From the NCBI GenBank assembly GCA_007571095.1, contig RKSB01000067.1:1-5575 (forward strand): DNA of 5,575 bases, read 5' to 3'. This document shows positions 1 through 5,483 of this stretch, one piece after another. Each line of letters opens with the position of its first letter. Position 1 is the first letter of the stretch. The position numbers and the translations under genes were made by a program. This stretch comes from K189A clade bacterium (lineage in GTDB: Bacteria > Pseudomonadota > Gammaproteobacteria > Pseudomonadales > Azotimanducaceae). Below the pieces are notes generated by a model. The model had not been told where the DNA came from. It did not search any database and saw only the letters and a list, made by a program, of their open reading frames with translations.

Positions 1-147
1 GTGCCGATTTCGGCAAAAACGCCTCGCGAATTCGATCCTTTATACGAGCCAGAGCAGACCGCTGAGGACTGACGTTCAGTTCAAAACCTTTGGGTTCTGC
101 TCACTTGAATCCTTTCTGGGCCAGAGAAGCGGCGAGGAGACTGACGG
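1..147. other. Left-edge non-coding stretch, possible end of a convergent gene
   Basis: No gene can be supported here. On the plus strand, frame 1 is open from the edge to a TGA at 70-72 and reads as an acidic tail ending DPLYEPEQTAED, which could be the C-terminus of a gene entering from the left and converging on the minus-strand cluster. The other two plus frames are also open at the edge (to stops at 63-65 and 148-150), so the choice of frame is weak. A perfect 5-bp inverted repeat GCCGA/TCGGC lies at 3-14, but it has no T-run on the correct side for either strand. No clear terminator for the metallophosphoesterase is visible; a short stem around 112-128 lacks a T-tract. Confidence 0.3.
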
Positions 148-636
148 TTAGAAGTTCAGAATCTCCGTTGTCAGGGCGGAAAGGTCGACGACCCCCACGG
201 CATTCAGCCCTTCCATGTGGCCCGCAGACTCTCCCGGGTTAAAAATCAGCTGGCCGTTGACCCGCTCGATTCTTTGTCTGTGAGTATGGCCATGCAGTGC
301 CAGATGGTGCTTTTCGGAAAGCACATTCTCAAACTCCAGAGGATCGTGTACGACGATGATTTCCCGTTCGTGCCAGCAAAGCTGAAGCGGCGGGTCCGAG
401 ATATAAAACCCGAACTCGTCTACAACTTCCTGCAGCCAGGGCTTTTCACCCACATCATTGTTGCCGAATACGCCGTAGAGCGGGCAGTCCAGGTGGCGAA
501 ACATTTGTAAGGTGCCAGCCTGGGTGATGTCGCCCGTATGAACTACTCGGTCAACGCCGGCCTCGTTGAACAGGGCAATGATTTTGCGAACATTCTGGCG
601 GTTGTTATGCGTGTCGCTGACAACGCCGATGCGCAT
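148..636 (-). CDS. MJ0936/YfcE-type metallophosphoesterase
   Basis: A 162-residue calcineurin-like metallophosphoesterase, close to the usual length of about 165 for small MJ0936/YfcE-type phosphodiesterases. These are soluble, two-metal (often Mn or Ni) enzymes that hydrolyse phosphodiesters in vitro; physiological substrates are mostly unknown. The metal-binding motifs appear in order: DTH at residues 8-10, GD at 35-36, GNND at 58-61, a histidine at 97 and GHTH at 116-119. The NPGE segment near residue 133 also matches the family. One oddity is that His97 is followed by Asp (HDP), where I recall HG in MJ0936. The start MRIGVVSDTH is the family's typical beginning and no other start fits. 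The gene lies 39 nt after the thiolase stop and is probably co-transcribed, but nothing in the sequence links its activity to the thiolase. The family is secure, the substrate is not. Confidence 0.93.
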   Translation of the reverse strand: MRIGVVSDTHNNRQNVRKIIALFNEAGVDRVVHTGDITQAGTLQMFRHLDCPLYGVFGNNDVGEKPWLQEVVDEFGFYISDPPLQLCWHEREIIVVHDPLEFENVLSEKHHLALHGHTHRQRIERVNGQLIFNPGESAGHMEGLNAVGVVDLSALTTEILNF

Positions 637-650
637 TCGAAGCCCTGTTC

Positions 651-656
651 CTCCTT
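651..656 (-). promoter_or_regulatory. Ribosome binding site of the metallophosphoesterase, long spacing
   Basis: Minus-strand AAGGAG (continuing as AAGGAGG) lies 14 nt before the ATG at 634-636, longer than the usual 5-9 nt. No in-frame ATG, GTG or TTG lies nearer to it, and the protein start fits the family, so the start is kept despite the spacing. Confidence 0.5.
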
Positions 657-662
657 TTGCTT

Positions 663-692
663 AAGCCGAGTCGCCTCAGGCGGCTTCTTTTT
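663..692. terminator. Hairpin across the thiolase stop codon, terminator-like on the plus strand
   Basis: A 7-bp stem (one G-U pair) pairs 669-675 with 679-685 around a 3-nt loop at 676-678. That loop is exactly the thiolase stop codon. An alternative outer pairing is AAGCCG at 663-668 with CGGCTT at 681-686. On the plus strand the stem is followed by TCTTTTT (686-692), the layout of a rho-independent terminator, so it could stop antisense or convergent transcription. On the minus strand, where the genes lie, no T-run follows, so it should not end the operon transcript and may instead act as an mRNA structure between the two genes. Confidence 0.4.
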
Positions 693-1827
693 CAAGAATG
701 TGTATGCCGCAGGCCGACCCCAGTCCGATTACATGAGTCAACCCGATGCGGGCATTTTCCACCTGACGGGCACCTGCCTCTCCACGAAGGTGCGTGGAGA
801 CTTCGTAGATGTTGGCAATGCCGGTGGCACCCAGCGGATGGCCTTTGGACAGAAGCCCTCCTGACACATTGACGGGAATTCGACCACCCAGAGCAACCTG
901 CCCTTCATCGATCAGCTTGCCTGCCTCGCCGTCCTTGCACAAACCAAGGTTTTCGTAGTGCAGGATTTCTGCGGTGGCGAAACAGTCGTGCAGCTCAACC
1001 AGGTCAATGTCTTCCGGGCCAAGACCCGCCATTTCGTAGGCTGTTGCCGCTGCCGCCCGAGTGCAGGTGTTGACATCCGGCATCACCAGATCGCGTTCCT
1101 GCCAGGCATCCGAGGTCAGGGCAGAGGCTCTCACCTTGACGGCCCTGCTCATCAGCCCGAGTTGGCGAACCTTGGTACCGGTAGCCAGCACGGCAGCCGC
1201 CGAACCGTCCACATTGACCGAGCACATCAGCTTGGTGTTGGGCCAGGAGATCATCTCGGCATTCATCACCGTCTCCAGAGGTGTTTCAATCTGATACATG
1301 GCCTTCGGATTCATGGTCGAGTGGTGGTGGTTTTTCACCGAGACCTTGGCAAACTGCTCAAATGTCGTACCGTATTTGCGGGCGTGCTCAACACCGGCTT
1401 CGGCGAACACCGCCGGCATGGTGCCGGATCCAAGCAACCCTTCTTTGGGAATGCCGGTTTTCTGAGCACCGCCACCCAGCAGACCTTTGCCCATCTGCTC
1501 CACACCTACTGCCAGCACAAGGTCATAGAGCCCTGCCTTGACCGAAGTCCAGGCTTCCCTGAAGGCAGTGGCACCGGTTGCACAGGCGTTGGCCACATTG
1601 ACCACGGGAATGCCCGTCTGGCCGATTTCCTGCAACAGACGCTGGCCGACCATGGCACTTGCCTGATAGAGGTTTCCGCAGTAGAGGGCCTGCATATCCT
1701 GAATACCCAGCCCACAATCATCAAGGGCACCCAGTGCCGCCTTGGAGGCGATTTGCGGAACCGACTGTTCTGGAAATCTCCCGAACTTGATCATATCCAC
1801 GCCAACTACATAGATGTCTTCACTCAT
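676..1827 (-). CDS. SCP2-type (lipid-transfer) thiolase / acetyl-CoA acetyltransferase-like protein
   Basis: A 383-residue thiolase-fold enzyme, normal length for the SCP2/SCP-x group. Thiolases cleave a 3-ketoacyl-CoA with CoA or run the reverse Claisen condensation. Visible features: nucleophile Cys82 in NACATGA, the HDCF motif at 280-283 and GHPLGATG at 329-336 with catalytic His330. The classical C-terminal CxGGG motif is absent; the protein ends with IGLGSACGIHILEK. From memory of this group, the HDCF cysteine takes over the acid/base role, so the enzyme is probably active. Start support is good: AGGAG sits 6 nt before the ATG. Upstream lies the DUF35 gene, a typical partner, separated by 156 nt with tandem repeats. 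Substrate is unknown: side-chain or branched acyl-CoA degradation, or acetoacetyl-CoA formation, are options. There is no fused SCP2 sterol-carrier domain. Confidence 0.92.
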   Translation of the reverse strand: MSEDIYVVGVDMIKFGRFPEQSVPQIASKAALGALDDCGLGIQDMQALYCGNLYQASAMVGQRLLQEIGQTGIPVVNVANACATGATAFREAWTSVKAGLYDLVLAVGVEQMGKGLLGGGAQKTGIPKEGLLGSGTMPAVFAEAGVEHARKYGTTFEQFAKVSVKNHHHSTMNPKAMYQIETPLETVMNAEMISWPNTKLMCSVNVDGSAAAVLATGTKVRQLGLMSRAVKVRASALTSDAWQERDLVMPDVNTCTRAAAATAYEMAGLGPEDIDLVELHDCFATAEILHYENLGLCKDGEAGKLIDEGQVALGGRIPVNVSGGLLSKGHPLGATGIANIYEVSTHLRGEAGARQVENARIGLTHVIGLGSACGIHILEKEAA

Positions 1828-1833
1828 TGTTTT

Positions 1834-1838
1834 CTCCT
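1834..1838 (-). promoter_or_regulatory. Ribosome binding site of the thiolase
   Basis: Minus-strand AGGAG lies 6 nt before the ATG at 1825-1827. It is a strong, well-placed site that fixes the thiolase start. Confidence 0.8.
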
Positions 1839-1881
1839 GTTAAAGATTCGCCCTTGGCAGGCGGAAATTTTTTGATTTTTT

Positions 1882-1948
1882 CTATACCCCTTTATGGCTG
1901 AAGGCTCCTTTGGCTGAAGGCTCTATTCCCTTTTTTAGCTGAAGGCTC
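1882..1948 (-). repeat. Three tandem direct repeats between DUF35 gene and thiolase
   Basis: The 11-mer GAGCCTTCAGC (minus strand) occurs three times without mismatch, at 1938-1948, 1913-1923 and 1897-1907. The outer copies extend to 26 nt each (1923-1948 and 1882-1907) and agree at 22 of 26 positions, both ending in a GGG(G/A) then ATAG-like tail. The middle unit is about 9 nt shorter, so start-to-start spacing is 25 and then 16 nt. A TATAGA hexamer at 1881-1886 ends the last copy and could be a -10 element; no -35 match precedes it, and the repeat fills that position. The array could be regulator binding sites, or simple slippage-derived repeats with no function. Confidence 0.75.
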
Positions 1949-1983
1949 TTTGTTCTCTCTATTAAAGAGTGCTTAAGAGAGGT

Positions 1984-2424
1984 TTAGTCCAGCGGCTGAA
2001 AAAAGTATGAAAGGTAGGAATTGCCTTCTCTGTCCTTGCGACCCAGCGCATCCTTGAATACTACCTTTATCGGCATATCATATTCAAGCTTTTTCGGATT
2101 CGGTTCGATGCCGATCAGATTGCCCTTGACGGTGCCGCCTCCGTCCAGATCAACGATGGCCGATATGTAAGGGACTTCTATACCGGGAAATGACCTGTGG
2201 ACGATCGAATAAGCGTACAGCTTGCCGGTATTTGCCAGCTTGATTGGAGTCATGCTGTCCCTGGCGAAGCACTTGGAACATACGTCCCTCGCACCTATGA
2301 ATATACTGCCGCACTCCTCGCATTTGTAACCTTCAAGCCAGGGTTCGCCATCCTCGGGTATCTTGATAAAGGGGGTTGCCGGCAAAACCTGCGCTTCATT
2401 CGTTTTGATCTGTGCTTCACTCAT
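1984..2424 (-). CDS. DUF35 zinc-ribbon/OB-fold acyl-CoA-associated protein
   Basis: A 146-residue protein with the two parts of the DUF35 family. First, after a short helical N-terminus, comes a rubredoxin-like zinc ribbon with Cys35, Cys38, Cys49 and Cys52 (CxxC-x10-CxxC). Second comes an OB-fold from about residue 62 to the end. The family is known for non-catalytic or co-catalytic partners of thiolase-fold enzymes: the archaeal thiolase/HMG-CoA synthase complex, where DUF35 bridges the enzymes and holds CoA, and steroid side-chain aldolases, which need a DUF35 subunit. Here the next gene is an SCP2-type thiolase, so a two-protein complex is the likely arrangement. The start is supported by GGAG 7 nt upstream. 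The gene is preceded by 102 nt with a promoter candidate, suggesting that it heads a transcription unit separate from cysD-cysNC. Confidence 0.92.
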   Translation of the reverse strand: MSEAQIKTNEAQVLPATPFIKIPEDGEPWLEGYKCEECGSIFIGARDVCSKCFARDSMTPIKLANTGKLYAYSIVHRSFPGIEVPYISAIVDLDGGGTVKGNLIGIEPNPKKLEYDMPIKVVFKDALGRKDREGNSYLSYFFQPLD

Positions 2425-2431
2425 TCTGGTT

Positions 2432-2449
2432 CTCCAAATTTTATTTTGG
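2432..2449 (-). promoter_or_regulatory. Ribosome binding site of the DUF35 gene inside a small inverted repeat
   Basis: Minus-strand GGAG (2432-2435) lies 7 nt before the ATG at 2422-2424. Its two G residues also form the end of a perfect 5-bp inverted repeat CCAAA/TTTGG (2434-2438 with 2445-2449, 6-nt AT-rich spacer). The binding site call is good; a role of the inverted repeat as operator or RNA structure is only a possibility because the stem is short and AT-rich. Confidence 0.65.
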
Positions 2450-2467
2450 GTTTTCTTGGTTTGAACG

Positions 2468-2497
2468 ATGATACCAGCCTTGCACGAACATCTACAA
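2468..2497 (-). promoter_or_regulatory. Candidate sigma70 promoter with extended -10 for DUF35-thiolase
   Basis: On the minus strand, TATCAT (2468-2473) matches the -10 consensus at 5 of 6 positions and is preceded by TGG, giving an extended -10 element (TGn). An 18-nt spacer separates it from TTGTAG (2492-2497), a weak -35 with only the TTG matching. Transcription would begin near 2461, leaving a leader of roughly 37 nt before the DUF35 start. The position, just after the cysNC stop, suits a new transcription unit, but no clear terminator for cysNC is visible in the 102-nt gap. Confidence 0.35.
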
Positions 2498-2526
2498 CCA
2501 AAGCTGCACTCAAGCCGAAAGCCCCT

Positions 2527-4464
2527 CTAGCTCGGAATAATACTCCTGTCCTTGAGCAGGTCGATTACTCGGTCGGCACACTCGGCTATGTTCAGCCGAT
2601 CAGTAGGCAGCCTAAGATCAGGTGTTCTCGGCTCTTCGTACTCGCTGGATACGCCCGGAAAGTCAGCGATTTCACCTCGATGAGCGGCTACGTAGAGCTT
2701 GTGAGGGTCGCGTTGCTGACAAACCTCGACCGGAGCGTCAAGATAGATGAGAAGGCAGGGATGGTCATCGACGATCTTCTGAAAGTGCTGCCTGTCTTTG
2801 TCGCTTGGTGCGACAAAGCAGCACAGGGCGATGCCGCCACCGCTGGTAATATGCCTGGCGACTTCGGCACCTCGCCGCAGGTTTTCTGAACGATCGGCCG
2901 AGGTGAAGCCGAGATCTCGGCAGAGCCCCAGTCGAAGATGTTGTCCGTCTATCAGAGTGGTCGATATTCTCCGCTCGAACAGCCGACGCTCAAGCTCTCC
3001 GGCCAGTGCCGTCTTGCCGCTTCCGTTCAAACCGACGAACAGCAGGGAAGCCGCCGAATACCCGAGCAGGTCGGCACGTTCCTTTGGGCTTACCGGCGAC
3101 TGGTAGGTCGTGCTTCTGTCGCTCTTTGGAACAGCCTCCCAGATATCCTGAATGGCAGTGTCATGGTCGAGTACCATGCCCGCACTCAAGGTCTGGTTGT
3201 TTATTCGATCAATAACGATGAAGGCACCGGTGCTTCGGTTTTTGCGGTAGGCATCCATGGGCACCTTGTGTGTCAGCGTGATGTTGACCTGACCTATTTC
3301 GTTGAGCCCGAGCGACGGAGTCTGCAAATGCTCAAATGTGTGTATATCGACCTTGTGTCGAATACTTGTGATCCTGCCCACGACCTGGCGGTGGTTGATC
3401 TTGAACAGGTATTGCCTGCCGGCAGTGGCGGGGTCATCGGACATCCATACCAGCATGGCATCAAACGAATCCTGTAGCTTGGGAATATCCTCGTCTGAAA
3501 CCAGCATGTCTCCACGGCTGGTGTCCAGATTCTCCGACAGGGTCAGAGTGACCGACTGGAAGGCGCGTGCGGTGTCCTCTGATCCGTCGAAGGTACTGAT
3601 GCCGGTGACCACAGAGGAACGGCGAGAAGGCAAAGACACCAGCCTGTCGCCGACTCGAACTTCACCCGAAGCCACAGTACCGGCATAGCCTCGAAAATCT
3701 GAAGAAGGCCGGTTGACATATTGAACCGGAAACCGAAAACCGGAATCGTGGCCGTGAGTCCCTGCGTGGATGTCTTCCAGCAGATGAATCAGGGTACCGC
3801 CCCGATACCAGGGCATGGAGTCAGACAGAGTGACTATGTTGTCGCCCTTCAGGGCTGATATGGGGATAAACCGAAGGTCGTCAATGCCCAGATGCTCGGC
3901 AAACTCCAGATAATTTTCCCGAATTTCTTCAAATCTCTCTCGGGAATAGGAGACCAGATCCATCTTGTTGATTGCGATCACAACATGCTTGATGCTCAGC
4001 ATGCTGACGATGAAGGAATGTCGCTTGGTCTGGGGCAGCATCCCGTGCTTTGGTCGAGCGTCAATCAGAATGATGGCGGCATCGCAGTTGGACGCTCCGG
4101 TGACCATATTACGAGTGTACTGCTCGTGCCCTGGTGCGTCGGCGATGATAAATTTTCGGCGTTCGGTCGAGAAGTAGCGATAGGCAACGTCTATGGTGAT
4201 GCCCTGCTCGCGCTCGGCCTGCAAACCATCGACCAGCAGGGCCAGATCAGGCTCGTTTCCCTGCGTACCCACCTTCTTGCTGGCCGCACTGACGGCAGCC
4301 ATCTGGTCTTCGTAGATCATTCTGGAATCGTGCAGGAGTCTGCCGATAAGAGTGCTTTTGCCGTCATCGACGCTTCCGCAGGTCAGAAAGCTCAGAATAT
4401 CCTTGCCTTCGTGCTGCTTCAGGTAAGCGTGAATGTCTTTTTCTATGAGTTCAGACTTGTGCAT
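2527..4464 (-). CDS. cysNC: Sulfate adenylyltransferase subunit 1 / adenylylsulfate kinase fusion (CysNC)
   Basis: A 645-residue fusion. Residues about 20-440 are the GTPase subunit of ATP sulfurylase, which couples GTP hydrolysis to APS synthesis by CysD: G1 GSVDDGKS (30-37), switch region GITI (88-91), DAPGH (109-113), NKMD (166-169), SALKG (203-207), then translation-factor-like beta-barrel domains. Residues about 471-640 form the APS-kinase domain, which would phosphorylate APS to PAPS: P-loop GLNGSGKT (478-485), DLGF (517-520), ENLRR (527-531). Several kinase positions differ from classical CysC: DGQ for DGD (506-508), FVAP for FISP (550-553), HKLYVAAHRG for KGLYKKARAG, FPGVS for FTGID. 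Start choice: an in-frame ATG at 4521 would add 19 unrelated residues and overlap cysD, so the ATG at 4462-4464 is preferred; MHKSELIEKDI fits the family. It follows the cysD stop by 16 nt, with only a weak AAAAAGG placed 2 nt from the ATG, suggesting translational coupling. Confidence 0.95.
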   Translation of the reverse strand: MHKSELIEKDIHAYLKQHEGKDILSFLTCGSVDDGKSTLIGRLLHDSRMIYEDQMAAVSAASKKVGTQGNEPDLALLVDGLQAEREQGITIDVAYRYFSTERRKFIIADAPGHEQYTRNMVTGASNCDAAIILIDARPKHGMLPQTKRHSFIVSMLSIKHVVIAINKMDLVSYSRERFEEIRENYLEFAEHLGIDDLRFIPISALKGDNIVTLSDSMPWYRGGTLIHLLEDIHAGTHGHDSGFRFPVQYVNRPSSDFRGYAGTVASGEVRVGDRLVSLPSRRSSVVTGISTFDGSEDTARAFQSVTLTLSENLDTSRGDMLVSDEDIPKLQDSFDAMLVWMSDDPATAGRQYLFKINHRQVVGRITSIRHKVDIHTFEHLQTPSLGLNEIGQVNITLTHKVPMDAYRKNRSTGAFIVIDRINNQTLSAGMVLDHDTAIQDIWEAVPKSDRSTTYQSPVSPKERADLLGYSAASLLFVGLNGSGKTALAGELERRLFERRISTTLIDGQHLRLGLCRDLGFTSADRSENLRRGAEVARHITSGGGIALCCFVAPSDKDRQHFQKIVDDHPCLLIYLDAPVEVCQQRDPHKLYVAAHRGEIADFPGVSSEYEEPRTPDLRLPTDRLNIAECADRVIDLLKDRSIIPS

Positions 4465-4480
4465 TGCCTTTTTAGCCTGT

Positions 4481-5389
4481 TCAGAAGTAGCCTTCTCGCT
4501 TCTTCTGTTCCATGGAGGCATCGCTGTCGAAGTCGATGACTCTGCCCTGTCGTTCCGAATATCGAGTCAGCAGCATCTCCTGAATGACCTGGGGTAGCGT
4601 GGTGGCGGTGGATTCGATGGCACCTGTCAGCGGGTAGCAGCCCAGTGTGCGAAATCGAATCATCCGATTTTGGGGTACTTCGCCCTTGTTGAGCGGCATC
4701 CGGTCGTCGTCGAGCATGATCAGTGTGCCGTCTCGCTCCACCACCGGACGCTCGGCGGCCAGATAAAGGGGTACGATCGGCAGGCTTTCAAGATATATGT
4801 ACTGCCAGATGTCCAGTTCAGTCCAGTTGGACAGGGGAAAAACCCGAATACTCTCATGCTTGTTGATGTTGCCGTTGAAGATATTCCATACTTCCGGCCG
4901 CTGATTTTTTGGGTCCCAGCGGTGGTGCTTGTCGCGAAAGGAATAGACTCTTTCCTTGGCCCTGCTTCTTTCTTCGTCTCTTCTGGCACCGCCAAAAGCT
5001 GCGTCGAACTGATGCTTGTTCAGGGCCTGCTTGAGGGCCTCTGTTTTCATGATGTCGGTGTATTTTTTGCTGCCCAGCGTAAAGGGAGTCACATTGTTTG
5101 CCACACCCTCCTGATTGGTCTGAACAATCAGGTCGAGATCGTATTCTTCGGCTGTTCGGTCTCGAAACTCGATCATTTGCCGAAACTTCCAGGTGGTGTC
5201 AACATGCAGCAACGGGAAAGGCAACCTGCCCGGGTGAAAGGCCTTGCGAGCAAGATGCAGCAGGACGGTCGAGTCCTTGCCCACGGAGTAGAGCAGCACC
5301 GGATTGCTGAATTCGGCCACCACTTCTCGAAAAATGAATATGCTTTCGGCTTCGAGTCTTTTTAAGTGGTTGATTTTTTGAGTGGACAT
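4481..5389 (-). CDS. cysD: Sulfate adenylyltransferase subunit 2 (CysD)
   Basis: A 302-residue PP-loop ATP pyrophosphatase-family enzyme, the standard CysD length. It forms adenylyl-sulfate (APS) and pyrophosphate from sulfate and ATP in the cytoplasm, in complex with the CysN GTPase encoded next. The PP-loop YSVGKDS is at 34-40, and conserved family blocks follow: LLHVDTTWKFR (60-70), GGARRDEE (133-140), RVFPLSNWTELDIWQY (182-197), RFRTLGCYPLTGA (245-257) and the C-terminal SMEQKKREGYF. All expected regions are intact, with no truncation or frameshift. The start MSTQKINHLKRLEAESI agrees with the usual N-terminus, although no good Shine-Dalgarno sequence precedes it; the immediate leader instead holds a 7-bp inverted repeat. 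It is presumably co-transcribed with cysNC; CysB control would be expected in gammaproteobacteria, but I cannot identify a binding site. Confidence 0.97.
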   Translation of the reverse strand: MSTQKINHLKRLEAESIFIFREVVAEFSNPVLLYSVGKDSTVLLHLARKAFHPGRLPFPLLHVDTTWKFRQMIEFRDRTAEEYDLDLIVQTNQEGVANNVTPFTLGSKKYTDIMKTEALKQALNKHQFDAAFGGARRDEERSRAKERVYSFRDKHHRWDPKNQRPEVWNIFNGNINKHESIRVFPLSNWTELDIWQYIYLESLPIVPLYLAAERPVVERDGTLIMLDDDRMPLNKGEVPQNRMIRFRTLGCYPLTGAIESTATTLPQVIQEMLLTRYSERQGRVIDFDSDASMEQKKREGYF

Positions 5390-5396
5390 TTCGCTG

Positions 5397-5420
5397 GATT
5401 GAGAGAATTGCTGCTCAATC
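5397..5420. promoter_or_regulatory. Inverted repeat just upstream of the cysD start
   Basis: A perfect 7-bp inverted repeat, GATTGAG at 5397-5403 and CTCAATC at 5414-5420, with a 10-nt spacer, ends 7 nt before the cysD start codon. It lies in the leader, where the ribosome would bind, so it could be a protein operator or an mRNA hairpin affecting cysD translation. There is no T-tract, so it is not a terminator. Confidence 0.4.
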
Positions 5421-5455
5421 GGAGTCGCTTAAAGGGAGACTATTGTCGCTTGGAG

Positions 5456-5483
5456 AAGCTGCCGAAAGCAAGCCGGCAGGCTT
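5456..5483 (-). other. Stem-loop upstream of cysD, weak terminator candidate
   Basis: A 9-bp stem with one bulged base pairs 5456-5464 (AAGCTGCCG on the plus strand) with 5474-5483, around a 9-nt loop. Read on the minus strand, the stem is followed by only a short CTTCTCC, not a proper T-run. It could be a poor terminator or processing signal for a gene ending at 5483, or an element of the cysD leader. Confidence 0.35.

Noticed and set aside
3..14. Perfect GCCGA/TCGGC inverted repeat next to an A-run
   Set aside because: The loop would be only 2 nt and the T-run is on the wrong side for a terminator on either strand.
25..40. tRNA T-arm-like sequence (GAATTCGATCC)
   Set aside because: No 5-bp T-stem, acceptor stem, anticodon arm or CCA could be built around it.
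958..1875. Long plus-strand open frame of 305 codons opposite the thiolase
   Set aside because: It lies antisense to a well-supported thiolase, its His/Gly/Arg-rich composition is typical of a shadow frame, and no family motif is visible.
1894..1917. Tiny plus-strand ATG frame (MAEGSFG) inside the tandem repeats
   Set aside because: It has seven codons and no ribosome binding site, and arises from the repeat sequence itself.
1957..1982. CTCTC/GAGAG inverted repeat just after the DUF35 stop as a terminator
   Set aside because: The stem needs a 2-nt bulge, is AT-rich inside and lacks a T-run on the minus strand.
2197..2889. Plus-strand open frame of 230 codons across the DUF35 gene, the gap and the cysNC 3' end
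   Set aside because: It runs antisense to two conserved genes and the gap between them, with no recognisable domain or ribosome binding site.
4465..4521. Upstream ATG extending CysNC by 19 residues
   Set aside because: The extension overlaps the cysD coding sequence by 41 nt and does not resemble CysN N-termini; the ATG at 4462-4464 fits the family better.
3892..4539. Plus-strand open frame of 215 codons opposite the CysN GTPase domain
   Set aside because: It is the antisense shadow of a strongly conserved coding region.
4670..5365. Plus-strand open frame of 231 codons opposite cysD
   Set aside because: It is the antisense shadow of cysD, with no independent support.
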